A DNA stretch of 64,000 nt, taken from Pomphorhynchus laevis. Lineage: Eukaryota > Acanthocephala > Palaeacanthocephala > Echinorhynchida > Pomphorhynchidae. Location: contig WNNJ02001240.1 of assembly GCA_012934845.2 (NCBI GenBank), forward strand, positions 1 to 64,000. Reading direction: 5' to 3'. The notes beneath the pieces are model-generated. The model worked only from the letters and a program-made list of their open reading frames with translations, was not told where the DNA came from and did no database searches. Numbering within the stretch: the first letter of the stretch is position 1; every line of letters starts with the position of its first letter. Both the position numbers and the translations under genes were made by a program. This document shows positions 22,097-32,870 of the stretch, in pieces.

Positions 22097-23089
22097 TTCA
22101 GATTGATTTTGAAAAAATTATATTTTTGTTATTATACATTTTTATCGATAGTACAAATCTAATCAGCCAAAAAGTAATATATAAAAAGATAAATATTATT
22201 TGATTTATGCTTAATTCAAGATGATAAGATATTAAAAAGATCAAATCGATTAGATCTCTTGACATGTAATGGCAGAACAATAAATTTTTATAATTTTTAT
22301 TTGATTAAATTTGATTAATTTAATTAATATGATTTAATTTGATTAATTTATTTATTTTATTTTATTGATTCAATTAATTCAATTAATTTAAAAATTTAAT
22401 TTAATTTTGCCCAATTCAATTATTTCGACCATTGTTTTAAAAAAAATCCCATGTAATAAATTTTCAAAACAGTGCCGCTTGAACTGTAAACAAAAGTTTG
22501 CAGCTGAAAATTAAAAAATTCAGTTTTCGTAAACTGAAATTCAAAAAATTATTAAAATTTTTATATTTCTCAACGTACCAGAAAAATTAAAACTTTAATA
22601 CTTGATGAATTAAAACTTTGATGTGTTCATTACAATAGTACAAAAGTGGAATCAGTTCATATCAGCATTATCAGTTAGCTAAAACATTTAAGTTAATATA
22701 CTTATTCAGTAATCGTTATCATTGAAATTTTTGATGACACTGCACGTTGTCTTCTAAGACAAGAGCAGAACACTACATTTCAGAATTAGTTGATCTCATC
22801 ATCCACTAATACAATACATGCGTTTCACTCTTCAGTAATTTAAATTGTAAGGTATATTAACTTGACTATAAAACTTACAATGTATTCTTTCACAGTACGT
22901 TTGCTTGTAAAACTTACATTGTATTTTTTATTCAAAACTAAATCCCAGCTAATAGCTTTAAACCAGCGATGGCGTTTAATATCCGCGAAGCCGTTTTGAT
23001 AATTTCCAAGACGTCTTTTGATATCATACATTAAAAGCTTTTGAATAAAATCTTTTGCATCATCGACATTACATAACATGTCGTCTAGT

Positions 23090-23145
23090 CATTCGATCTT
23101 ATAAAAGATTATATTATAAGATTGAATGGCCGGACGACTTGTTTC
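23090..23145. repeat. Inverted duplication of kinase codons
   Basis: A 28-bp arm at 23077-23105 (the KIE-stop-LDD codons on the minus strand) is mirrored on the plus strand at 23119-23147. There it reads KIEWPDDLF, the form expected in kinases of this family. It forms a hairpin with an AT-rich loop. Confidence 0.6.
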
Positions 23146-23147
23146 GT

Positions 23148-23256
23148 GATGGTGGTATACAATCCGATGGTGGTATACAATCCGATGGTGGTATACAATC
23201 CGATGGTGGTATACAATCCGATGGTGGTATACAATCCGATGGTGGTATACTCTTGT
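23148..23256. repeat. 18-bp repeat, six units, inside kinase remnant
   Basis: Six exact or near-exact units of gatggtggtatacaatcc. The minus strand reads IPPSDC repeats fused in frame behind ...NPMVAYKS of the kinase. The seed unit is the kinase codons themselves (ccaccatcgga at 23260-23270), so the array expanded within former coding sequence. Confidence 0.9.
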
Positions 23257-23639
23257 ATGCCACCATCGGATTATTATCGTTGAATGGAGTGCTACCGACA
23301 ATCATTTCATAAAAAAGTATTCCAACAGTCTTCCAATCAATAGATCTATTATATGCATTGAATAGAATAATTTTTGGGGGCTAGATATGTCGGAAAGTGT
23401 CCATGTGCTAAAATAATTGAATATATTATAATCGAATAAAATAAATAAAATTGAATAAAATTGAATAAAATAAATTAATATAAATAATTGAATATATTAT
23501 ATTACTAGAATATATTATATTATTATTTATATTTGAATATATAATTCAAAGACAAAGAAACTTATTATATTACATAATATAATAGTAAAGATGTATAATA
23601 TTTAGTAAAAAATATTTACTATAATATCTACTATATTTA

Positions 23640-23890
23640 TAAAAACATATATAATTGTGAAATCATTGTTACAATCGAAATTTTTAATGGTATTGCACGT
23701 TGCTTGAATTAATCTATAAGCTAACAGCAGTACACTAAATTTCAGTATGAAACTATAGATGACTAGTTTGATAATAATTAATTGCAAAAATAGGTCGATT
23801 TTCAAATTGAAGTTATAACCTTCCACTACTAACGCTGATTTAATTTAAAATCAGAAATGATTTCAATTAAATTTACAAAATGAAATAACG
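23640..23890. repeat. Interspersed repeat, near-copy of 20.35-20.64 kb
   Basis: It contains a TATAAGCTAACAGCAG arm (23712) followed by the 140-bp module (23758-23885) found at 20.5 kb with few differences. Confidence 0.65.
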
Positions 23891-23961
23891 CTGATTAAAT
23901 TATTTTTTATTTTTTTATTTTAAACTCTTATATAGCTTTCTTCAATTAATAATAAGTTATT

Positions 23962-24410
23962 TAACGTGGCAAATGCATGCCAGCTTCACGCTTACAAGTC
24001 AACTAACTATCAAAAAACAGCAAAAATCATATGAGCTTATAAATGGGTAATCATGATGAAGATCAGATTGATAATCTTCTGCAATCCCCTGGGCGACATT
24101 CGAAAAACATGTCGCGTTGCATCGTTGCACCGCACAGCTCAATCTCTGGGAGAGAAATCTCGCAGCTCTCCAATCGCCTGTAGCAGCAATAAGCTTCTTC
24201 CCTAGAGATTCCAGAAAGCTGGACGTAATCGGCCCGGCTGCACCTATTGTCTCGATCACTAATGGGACAAAAGTGTATTGGAACGCATCGATGCCCCTGT
24301 ATTTGTCTAGCCTCCGATTCTCGGCCACTCTCGACACTTCGCCCGGCGCTCAGACCGCGTTGAATAAATTACTAGCCGCAAGTGTGTTGGGACAGGTGAA
24401 GTCTTATTAG
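23962..24410 (-). mobile_element. RLE-type LINE 3' fragment
   Basis: The minus-strand frame (23999-24337, extended upstream through one stop) reads FTCPNTLAASNL, VSRVAENRRLDKYRG, FVPLVIETIGAAGP, FLESLGKKL and RFLSQRLSCAVQRCNA. By memory this is the C-terminal restriction-like endonuclease region of animal LINEs that lack an apurinic endonuclease: the D-x-x-P start, a basic KY strand, an ETLG-like strand and a QRLS helix. The fragment is GC-richer than its surroundings. Its 3' end carries the same GCGTG/CACGC-type hairpin (23962-23996) that ends the L2 families. Confidence 0.6.
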
Positions 24411-24443
24411 TTAAATTGGTTAAATTAGTAAAAAAAGGATTTA

Positions 24444-24480
24444 TTTTAACGTGGCAAATGCGTGCCAGCGCACGCTTACA
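24444..24480 (-). promoter_or_regulatory. Conserved LINE 3' hairpin (representative site)
   Basis: The minus strand has GTAAGC then GCGTGC-loop-GCACGC then ATTTGCCACGTTAAAAT. It recurs at 6171-6212, 19982-20018, 23962-23996, 35191-35223, 37271-37304, 49457-49490, 49641-49670, 51441-51474 and 55225-55256. In LINEs of the stringent type the reverse transcriptase recognises such a 3' stem-loop to start copying. It sits at the 3' end of all L2-A and L2-B copies here. Confidence 0.8.
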
Positions 24481-24506
24481 TGACCACAACAAAACAAAAC
24501 TGTGAA

Positions 24507-27400
24507 TCAGGTGTCGAGAAGGTGTGAACGGAGGAGGTGTTTGAATGTGATAAAGGACGGAGCGCGGCGGACGTCGAGAGGGAGTTGATTCCAGGCGAGT
24601 GAGGCGGCGACGAGGAAGGATCGGAGACCGTAGTTGTTGGAGTAATTAGGAACGTGGAGTAAGAGGGTATGACAGGAACGAAGCGATAGCGAGGTGGGGC
24701 GAGTATCGTCTAAGAAAGGAAGGTTGATGAACGATGGGGAGCCGACAGCGATGAGACGAAAGGTAACGAGAAGAAGGCGGAGTTTGATGCGGATGTGGAT
24801 GGTGGGCCAGAAGAGTTGGGCAAAATATGTGGATGTGTGGTCGAAGCGACGGAGACGAAAGAGCACTCGAACGGCGGTGTTGATTATTCGTTGTAGGGGT
24901 AGGATGATGGATTTTGGAGAATTGGCGAAAAGGCTAAGGCAGTAATCGATTTTAGGGAAAAGAAGCGATGAAAGAAGAGACATACAAGAACGGAAGTCGA
25001 TAAGGGGGCGGATACGGCGGATGTCACGAAGAATTAAGTTAGACGAGCGGACCTTGTCACGGACGAAGGGTTTAAGGGAAAGGTGATCATCGAAATAGAA
25101 GCATAAGAAAGTGAGATTGTGGACTATAGGGATGATCGATGAGGCAAAATATACAATGGGAGGAGATATGCTTAGTTTACGGGGAAGGATCCACATTATT
25201 TTAGACTTTTCGGCGTTTAGAACGAGATGGAGATTGGAGAGACGTTTGTAGATAGAAGAAAGACAGTTGGAGGCAGAAATGCCGATGTCGTGTATGCGAT
25301 GTGCGGGTGCATGAGCATAGATTAGAATGTCATCGGCGTATTGCATGACCTTAAAGGAACAAGGTTTGATAAACGGAGATAGATCGCCAAGCAGAAGAGA
25401 GAAAAGCAGGGGACCTAGGATTGAACCTTGTGGGACCCCGCAAAAAATAGGGATGGGAGAAGAGGATGATGAATTAGAACAGACGCGAAAAGAACGGTCG
25501 GATAGATATGAGGCGAACCATTCTACGGAGGAGGAAGAAAAGCCGTAATCATAACGAAGGCGAGAAAGGAGGACGGAGTGGTCGACAATGTCGAATGCGG
25601 AGGAGAGGTCGAGGGAGATGAGAACACTATATAGAGCCTTGTCTCGAGAAATGAGTAAGTCGTTGTACACTTTTATGCATGCGATTTCTGTCGAGTGATT
25701 AGAGCGGAAAGCGGATTGGAAAGGAGGGTCCAGATTGGATGAGGATAGATAAACGTTGATTTGTATTAAGATGAGGCGTTCTAAGAGCTTTGAAAGAGTA
25801 GGGAGTAGTTAAATGGGGCGATAGCTAGAAGGAAGGGAGGGGTCGAGCGATTGTTTCTTGAGGGGACGACCGATTGCGGATTTCCAGTGTGAAGGGAAGA
25901 TACGTCTGCGGATGGACGAGTTAAACAAAGTTGTGAGAATGGGGATATCGATGAGCATATAGATTTTAATATGTGAGTAGGCAGGGGATCGGCAGATGAG
26001 GTTTTGTTAGGCAAGGACATGAGGACAGATGATACTTCTGTAGGTGAGACAGGGAGAAGATGAAAGAGTTCCGGAAGGATGAGATTAGACTGGGCAGAGT
26101 GGGATAGGATGGAGACCGGGGTGTGAGAGAGCAACGTGGATACTTTAGTCTGGAGAAATGACGAATAATCATTGGCATTGATGTTGCACGGCGAAGAAGA
26201 GCGATCAAGGATTGAGTTAAAAGTATGCCAGAGAGTCTTAGAGTTGAATGAAGTGATGATTTTATGCTGCCAGAAGGAGTTGCATTTGGTACGTAGTAGG
26301 TTGAGATGAGACCGGCGAAGAGCAAGATAGGAATCACGGAAAGACGGAGTGATCGAGCGGAAATCACGTCTGAGAGAGCGGTGATAGACTCGAAAAGCAT
26401 GGCGGAGTCGACGCTTTGATAGTAGGCATTGGATGTCAAACCATGGGGCACGGTGCAAGCGACGGTGTTGGTGAGACTTGAAGGGCAAGAGAATATCGAG
26501 AGTGGATGTGAGTTCAGAGTCGAAAAGAAAGGCGAGATCGTGAGGAGATGAATATGTTATTGTGGGTAATGATAGAGATAATTAAAGTAAGGCAGAGCGG
26601 AGTAGGGAGAAGTCAAGATTTCTCCAAGGGCGACGTAGGATTGTAGGTGTGTGAGGAGGGGTGTGATTGTGAGCGAGATCAAGGGTGATAAGAAAGTGAT
26701 CGGATAGACCAGGATCAGAGATGGACAGTGAGGTGTAGGCAGCAAAATGATCGGGGACAGCGATGATGTCGAGTGCCCCACCAAGTATATGTGTGGGGGC
26801 AGTGGAGATTAGTTTGTAATTGTAGTTGGATAGAATGTTGATGAAGCGAATGGAATCTGTGGAAGAGGGGCGGTCTAGGCGGATATTGAAGTCGCCTAGA
26901 ACGAGTGAAGGGATTGAGGACAAAGAACAATGAGAAAGGAGGTCAGCGAGTTCGGTAAAAAATAAGGCTGTAGAAGCTGATGAACCAGGACGGTATACAA
27001 TGGCGAGATCTAGAGTGATCGGGTTAGAATAACGACAAGTGAGCAATTCAAAAGAGCAAGGACTGAAAGGGGTATTGATTTTGCGAAGAGACGCTGGGTG
27101 ACGCGCGAATGCGACGATGCCGCCATGATTAGAGGATTTAGAAGGGCATGAGCTAAGGGGGCAAGCTGATTCGACTAGGGAGCAACCGGCAGAGAGCAGA
27201 CGGCAAATGGAAAGGTCGTCGGAATCTGAGTGCCAGGATTCGGTGAGGCAGAAGATATCGATGGATTGCTTGGTGAATAGGTTGAGGATAAGATCGAATT
27301 TATTGAGAATAGATCTAGTGTTGAGGAGACCGAGGCAGAAATCGTGTGCTGTGGCGAAAGAGACTAGTGGGGAAGACACATAGGAGAGATGGAGCGCCAT
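24507..27400 (-). pseudogene. L2-A copy 1 ORF2 (endonuclease-reverse transcriptase), broken
   Basis: It starts MALHLSYVSS at 27400. The endonuclease has LLNTRSI, LTESWHSDSDD, LGDFNIRLD and LSDHFLITL. The linker is followed by a reverse transcriptase with LDLSSAFDIVDH, GVPQGSILGPLLF and QYADDILIYAH, then a C-terminal AWNQLP helix. Total about 960 codons. Breaks: an in-frame TAA at 26582, where the copy at 36.7 kb has AAA; a one-base loss near 25925; and TAA for Ser near 25806. All three are shared with copy 2. Catalytic residues of both enzymes are otherwise retained. Expected activity is target-primed reverse transcription in cis, but this copy cannot make the full protein. Confidence 0.85.
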
Positions 27401-28502
27401 CGAATTTTTGGACGGGTGTGGACAACTTGAAAATTTCCGTCTATGTTTCGGATGGCGAGTGATGTTTCGCCGTTTTCCTCGCGACGGCGTTTTTCGATGC
27501 AGGCTGAAGAGATTTGAGCGATTTCGGAAGGGGCGCGATCGGGGAAAATTCGAGTGGTTGAAGATGACATGAGTTTGAATCGTTGAGAGAGGACAGAAGA
27601 CGCGTGAGAGCGATGCTTGAAAACAATTTTTAGGAGAGGGGGCTGGGAAGGATTAGATTGAGAAGATTTGTTTAGACGGATGAATGCGACAGGAGAAATG
27701 TCCTTGAAAAAGGATGGTTTATCCGCAGGAACAATAGACGAGAGGATGGATCTGAAGGCGGAAACATCGTGGTCTAGACGTGCTTGTGGAGATAAGGAGT
27801 TAGAAGGCGTGATATTAGTAACAATGACGCAACGATCGCGAGAAGCAAAGCGCTTCCGTAAAGGAGGACGACTGACGTGAGTAGGTGAGATCACAATAGA
27901 AGAGCTGACAGGTGATGATTTGGAGGGATTTGGTTTGACGACGGGAGACATAGAGGATAATGATAATAAAGAGAGTGGCAAGCGATGTGAGGAAAGGTTA
28001 TGAGTGGAAGGATAGTGGAGGTTGGTGGAGGTGATTTTGATTGATGGATGCAAGTTATTGAGAAACGAGACAGGAAGGACGGGACGTGGGGTGTCGGGGA
28101 GTGAAAATACATTAGTTGTAACAATTTGCGGCTCCGTCACTGTCTCGGTAGATTTATCATGAACTTGACAATATCCATCTTGCTGCGATACAATTTGCGG
28201 CTCCTTTACGGTCTCAGTAGATTTATCAGAAATTTGAGAAATTCGATCATGCTGCGTTGCCATTTCCAATTGCTCTAAGCGTTTTATTAACAAGTTGATT
28301 TGTTTCGCCGCACAGAATCCGCAGTAGAACGGTGGCCCGCCCAAGTTTCCTGACCCAAAGCACAATTATGTGTTACTGATGTCCAGATTTGACAGCCGCT
28401 AGCGGAGCATTCCACTTGTATGTTCTCGAGCTTGCCGGTTTTATCGGTATCAACAGAGACTGCTCGCTTGGCTTTTGGTAGATTTTTCTTCTTGGCTCCC
28501 AT
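27364..28502 (-). pseudogene. L2-A copy 1 ORF1 (RNA-binding-type LINE protein), one frameshift
   Basis: The start ATG at 28502 gives MGAKKKNLPKAKRAVS, then a Cys-x4-Cys-x-x-W motif (CSASGCQIW). A frameshift around 28340-28370 leads into the main frame (to 27364), which begins with FYCGFCAAKQ, the second Cys pair, and a short Leu-rich helix. The rest is Ser/Pro-rich, ending in a compact RLNKSSQS/VFKHRSHAS domain and RWRSISP. The Cys pairs make a PHD-like or treble-clef-like zinc finger, as in ORF1 of CR1/L2 elements; CR1 at 38.5 kb has the same motif. Expected role: nucleic-acid binding in the retrotransposition particle. The stop overlaps the ORF2 start by 37 nt. Confidence 0.75.
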
Positions 28503-28709
28503 TAACTGTAGGTTGCGATAGTTTACAATTTTTAAAACTGCGCTCCTTGTTGTGTGTTTAAGCTGTTTAAATTTTTTGTTTGTGTATTTATGCTGTTAAA
28601 ATTTTTCGTTGAGCGGAGCGAGTCGATCTGAATATGATTGTAAGATGTTGTAATCAAGAAAATTTTTTAGTTACATTATTTAAATTAGTTAAATTGTTTA
28701 AAAGGGATC

Positions 28710-29075
28710 ATATTTGGTGTTTAGAGTAGTTTGGGACATGTAAACGAAGGGAATTACAGATACGCAAAGAACAGTAATCAGGACGAGAATTGTCGAGAAA
28801 AGGAAGGTTGAGAAATAAAGGGGTATGAAAAGTTACAAGGTAGAAAGTAATGAGAAGACGAATTTGAGACGAAGACGTAGAAAAATTCGGATGCTATGTT
28901 GACGATGCGTTGTAGTGGGAAGAAGAGCGGATTTAGGTGAATTGGGAAATATACTAAGACAGTAATCTAGTATTGAGAAAAGGAGAGAAGATATAAGTCA
29001 TATATGAAGGGAAATTGATAAATCTGCGAATGTGACGGAGGTCGCTTATAATCGACGTAGATGAGCGTATAGTTT
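28710..29075 (-). mobile_element. L2-B LINE fragment
   Basis: Minus-strand piece matching the C-terminal part of the L2-B reverse transcriptase region (compare 37.5-37.9 kb), starting at the 'gagtagtttgggacatgtaaa' region. Truncated at both ends and heavily diverged. Confidence 0.7.
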
Positions 29076-29079
29076 ATCA

Positions 29080-29385
29080 TATATAACTTTGAACATTTAC
29101 CAATCAATTTAGATAAAATATATATGCGAAGGTCAGTAATTTTTAAAAATTCAAATTGGCATATTGCGTGTTAATATTCCATACAGCATTGTATAAAAGT
29201 GATAAAATAATTTGATACTAATGAATGTGCTAGTCAAATGTTATTTTTCATTAACGTACTAATACAAGATTACATATATGAAGTTTTTAACTTTTTAAAA
29301 GATCTAATGTCTTATAAATTAATCTGAAACTACTTATGTACTTTATAGTTAACAGTATTTCGTTATTATTAAATTATCAAATCAT
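29080..29385. other. AT-rich spacer, nothing recognised
   Basis: Low-complexity AT-rich sequence between two LINE remnants. No gene or repeat was identified. Confidence 0.4.
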
Positions 29386-31120
29386 TATTATTGAATATAT
29401 ATGTCCCTTTATGACAACGGCACTAAATAAGATGTACATGCAACCATATCAATTATGCCTTGGAGGTGACAGTTTGTTCTCTAGTGAGAGATTCACTCAA
29501 GGAGATCCGTTCGCTTTGGCTGCATTTTCAATGGCTTCGATGCCCCTTATTGCCGAATTAAGTAAAGCAGTTCCGAACGTATTGCAGTGATGGTACGCTG
29601 ATGACTCAAATTTTGTTGGAGGTACGAAGATTTGACCAGAGTCTATGATATACTATTACACAAGGGACCGTTTTATGGTTATAATGTAAATGTTACCAAA
29701 ACGCAAATACTCTCACATAAGAACATCACTAGTGATCGGGGAATAATGCATTATGTCGATCACACAACAACTAGAATCAATATTTTGGGTGTGGCGATTA
29801 GTACTGATCAATACTTGACGAAGCGATCGAGAGTAAACGTTCAACTTGGTTTTAGTAAGTAGACCGTTTGACCGAGGTGGCACGCATTCATCAACATGTG
29901 TCTTATGCAAATCTGACGAAATCTTTACAATTTAAATGGATTCGTATTTTCAGGACGATCTTGTGTAGCACATCTCAACTGAATACGCTTAAAGAAAATA
30001 TATTTGTTAATTTATTACCTGAACTGTCAGGTATCAAAATCGATAAAGTCGGGAAAGTAATTGCGACAACGCCAATCCGAATGGGTGGTCTTGGAATCCT
30101 GGACCCATGCTCAGGGTGTCCATTAGAATTCGAATGTTCCGAAGTTCTCTGCAGAACTTACAAAACGTGTATTTCTGTTGGAACATTGGCAGAGTTACAG
30201 CAGGCAACGCTACATAATATTTCGAAGCATAGAGAAGGTTTTTACTGTAATAGATTGAAAGACAAACTCACGGAGCTAGATATCACTACACACACAATGC
30301 AATCCTACATGCTTCAATGCCAGTGGCGTCCATGTAGATGAGTGCTTTACCACTTGCCAATGAAAAGTTTCATCTAAGTCGAAATGAATTTATTGATGCC
30401 TTGAGTGCTCGATACGGCTGGTATTCTCTAAACCTCATGCAGACTAAATGTGCATGTAGAACTGTTTTCTCGACTGCACATGCCTTATCTTGTAAAAAGG
30501 GAGGTATGACCATGATTCGACATGATGCTATTCCAGATATACTAGCAGATGAACTCAAGGTAATATGTCACGGCGTATCAACTGAACCAGTATTGAATGT
30601 TGTTCCTGACGCGATGATCTTTGATAATAAATCCACATCGAGAGAATGCAATGCAAGTTTAGACATTGCGTGTTCTGGATAAAAAGATGAACGATTCGAG
30701 CGTACGTTCCTGGACGTAAACATATTTTCACATTTTGCTCAGTCAAACATCAATAGAGCCCCGCTATCTTCTTTCGCATACAATGAAACTCACAAAGCAT
30801 TCAAAATAAGAAGAACGAGTAACTCTAATTGAGCATGGAATTTTCGTCCCAGCTATTTTCTCTACTTCCGGTGGAATTGGCAAAGCGGCCATGCAACCCC
30901 TCCGGTTTGTCGCGGTCAAACAGGCTCAGCATAATCGTCAACCTTATTCAGACAATCTCAGCCATTTTAAGAGGCGAATTGGCTTTGCCATAGCACGTGC
31001 TGCATCAGCATGCATGAGGAGTCCCAGGTCTATGAAAAGCAAGGTGGTGTCTGACGATAATAGCGTTTGCTCGGCAATGGAACGTGACTAAATTGATGAC
31101 TGAAATATTCATGGGCCCAT
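29385..31120 (+). mobile_element. RLE-type LINE, decayed 3' half
   Basis: Plus-strand copy with successive frames. It starts in the reverse transcriptase palm (FTQGDPFALAAFSMASMPL near 29490, WYADDSNFVGG near 29590) and continues through thumb-like DKVGKVIATTPIRMGGLG (30040-30090). A finger region CACRTVFSTAHALSCKKGG with RHDAIPDILADELK follows (30450-30560), and it ends with EHGIFVPAIFSTSGGIG (30830) and RIGFAIARAASACMRS (30980). The Cys-x-Cys...His...Cys finger followed by RH and a PD-ExK-like strand (NASLDIACSG) is the layout of LINEs with a C-terminal restriction-like endonuclease (R2-related groups). About four frame breaks make it inactive, and the 5' half is missing. Confidence 0.7.
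29868..30682 (+). pseudogene. RLE-type LINE ORF segment (thumb to zinc finger/endonuclease)
   Basis: Two long frames (29868-30341 and 30338-30682) hold the thumb, the conserved SALPLANEKFHLSRNEFIDA segment, the CCHC-like finger and the start of the nuclease fold. The YADD active site lies just upstream (29593) after an in-frame stop. Target specificity cannot be told because the N-terminal DNA-binding part is absent. Confidence 0.65.
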
Positions 31121-31384
31121 TTCCGGGAACCCATATTTGTGTATATTTTTGAAATATTATTAGTATACAACAGCCGATGAGCGGTGACTCGTTTGGCTGG
31201 ATCTCAATGTAAAAAAGTACAATGTCAGTAAAACAAAAAAATCCAAATCAGGTTCGACTTCCTATGAAAGCGATAAACTGTTCAACCCACGCCGAAATTC
31301 TCGGATGTTCCGGCATTCAATTGCAGATAACGGGAGCCTGCTCCAATTGTTTATTGCTCAATCGCTGATATCATGATAGTGTCG

Positions 31385-32870
31385 ATGGACTTTTCAACGA
31401 TGTTTGAGCGTTAGTCGATGTCCACGTAATTGCTCGGAGTTGCGTAGACAAGACATGAAGTTGAGGGGATGAGTGGGCGATAAAATTGCCATCCATACCA
31501 GCATAAGATCTGATTTTACCAAACTTTCACTAACCGTTGAAACACCTATGATTTCTAACTTCTGGTTAAACGGCAGGTCTTTGACAGGGGAAACAAGACG
31601 AGTAGCAGACTGGAGAATTGATTCGTAAGTCACGATGTTCTTGCACAGATGTGGATACGCTGCGAGAGATGCGTATATCATTCGAGATTCGATGAGGGCC
31701 TCGTATATTATTCTGAAGCTACATGCCTCTAGTGATCCAAAAGATCGTCTAATGATGACAATAGTACGACGGCAATTGGCCGAAACTTTATTTACGTGAC
31801 CGCTCATATAAGAATATTAAGCGTAGATACCCCTAAATCATCGATTTTATCTGTAGAATCAATCGACATGTTTTCAATTTTATAAGAGCAACGGATGTAT
31901 GAGGAGCTGATCCGCATATGTCTACATTTAGTCGCATTTATCATCAGCCCATTGGATATAAACCATTTATTCATGGAATCCAGGTATTTTTGAAGAGCGC
32001 TAAAATCGGAATCATCAATGATTCGCCTCCAAACCTTAATATCATCTGCGTAGGTAACACATTCCGACGTTATTCGACTAATGGCCGATCTCTGCGGAAC
32101 GCCTGTCATCATCATTGAGTAATCAGAAAGATAATGGCTTATGCGTACTGCAAACTAGTGGTTGCTTACGAATGATTGAATCCAGCGTAACAAAGAACTC
32201 CGTACACCAATATTAGATAATTTGTTTACTAGCAATTTGGGAATAACTCTATCGAATGCTTTCGATAAGTATATAAATATCACACCTACTTTGGAACCAC
32301 TCCTCATTGAATCCACCCAGCTTGCTCTCGCTTTTACAAGGTTCGTTACCGTTGAGCAATTTGGCCTAAATTCATGCTGACTGGGGCTGAGGCGATTGTT
32401 AGCTTCAACGAAAGCGCTAAGGTGACGAAGAATCAGTTTTTCTAATACCTTACAAGCTACAGATGTGAGACTGATGGGACGGTAGTTGGAAACCTGGGAT
32501 TTATCGCCTTTATTAAAAATTGGACGTACAATAGCCTTAGTTCAATCAGATGGTAGATAACCTCAATCAGATGGTGTTCAGTGAACTTCTAAAAATAGAG
32601 GCTAAGGGAACGCATATTGCATGGACCAATTCCTTTAAGAGTATTTGAGGTATATGGTCAGGACCTGACCCGGCGTTGCGAGGTAATTTAAGTAGCTCGT
32701 GCAGTACCTCTTCATCGCTAAATTTAATGTTAGATATGACTACTCTAGGTAGAAGTACATTATCTCTATTATGAGATAGACTACAAAATGTTGACAAAAT
32801 ATTAAGGAACTTTCCGTTAATAATCAAAATTAGTAAAAAGATAGCATGTTTAGTAAATAAAAAATGATTT
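31385..32870 (-). mobile_element. CR1 LINE fragment, decayed
   Basis: Minus-strand, 5'-truncated copy of the CR1 family. It runs from DEEVLHELLKLPRNAGSGPD (32700) through a broken palm (SKAFDRV region near 32250-32330), TGVPQRSAISR and YADDIKVWRR (32040-32070) to KIDDLGVST and LRGHRLTLKHR (31400). Several frame breaks. It aligns with residues of about 480-960 of the intact CR1 ORF2 at 39.5 kb. Confidence 0.8.

Larger units (their letters stand above)
22918..23412 (-). pseudogene. PKA-like protein kinase C-lobe remnant
   Basis: The minus strand encodes kinase subdomains VIII-XI in order: PPKIILFNAYNRSIDWK (APE-like to invariant Asp), GILFYEMIVGSTPF, then after a repeat KIE-stop-LDD, DDAKDFIQKLL and RLGNYQNGFADIKRHRWF. 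The spacing and the RLGN and HRWF motifs match cAMP-dependent kinase or PRKX catalytic subunits. Breaks seen are a TAG at 23381-23383 before PPK, a TGA replacing Trp in KIEW, and an 18-bp repeat expansion in the linker. A consensus donor (AAT then GTAAGT at 22917) still ends the exon, so this is a decayed genomic duplicate rather than a processed copy. No N-lobe or catalytic loop was found. It lies upstream of, but is not joined to, the coiled-coil gene. Confidence 0.7.
24425..28560 (-). mobile_element. L2-A LINE copy 1, nearly full length
   Basis: About 4.1 kb on the minus strand. It holds a 5' leader (to about 28560), ORF1 with an N-terminal zinc-finger-like motif, ORF2 (endonuclease plus reverse transcriptase), and a 3' UTR ending in a hairpin at 24444-24480 followed by a short A/T tail. 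It is almost identical to copy 2 at 55.2-59.0 kb over the shared length, including inactivating changes. Flanks on the two sides differ from those of copy 2, so these are separate insertions rather than a block duplication. A 12-bp match, ttagttaaattg at 24407 and 28685, is a possible target-site duplication. Confidence 0.9.

Noticed and set aside
23055-23312. GGIQSD repeat protein on the plus strand
   Set aside because: The repeat is a slippage array within a minus-strand kinase remnant, and plus-strand openness follows from the 18-bp unit.
22918-23412. Kinase remnant as the first exons of the coiled-coil gene (ROCK/MRCK-like fusion)
   Set aside because: Frame breaks, no catalytic loop, and the coiled-coil gene has its own start codon at 22096 with no acceptor just upstream.
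24694-24945. Arg-rich plus-strand frame (MGRVSSKKGRL...)
   Set aside because: It is the antisense shadow of the L2-A reverse transcriptase; the same frame recurs at 55469 because the LINE copies are alike.
25966-26451. 161-codon minus-strand frame overlapping ORF2
   Set aside because: Alternate-frame shadow of the L2-A linker, and the Ser/Leu-rich codons of ORF2 leave it open. It is present identically at 56737.
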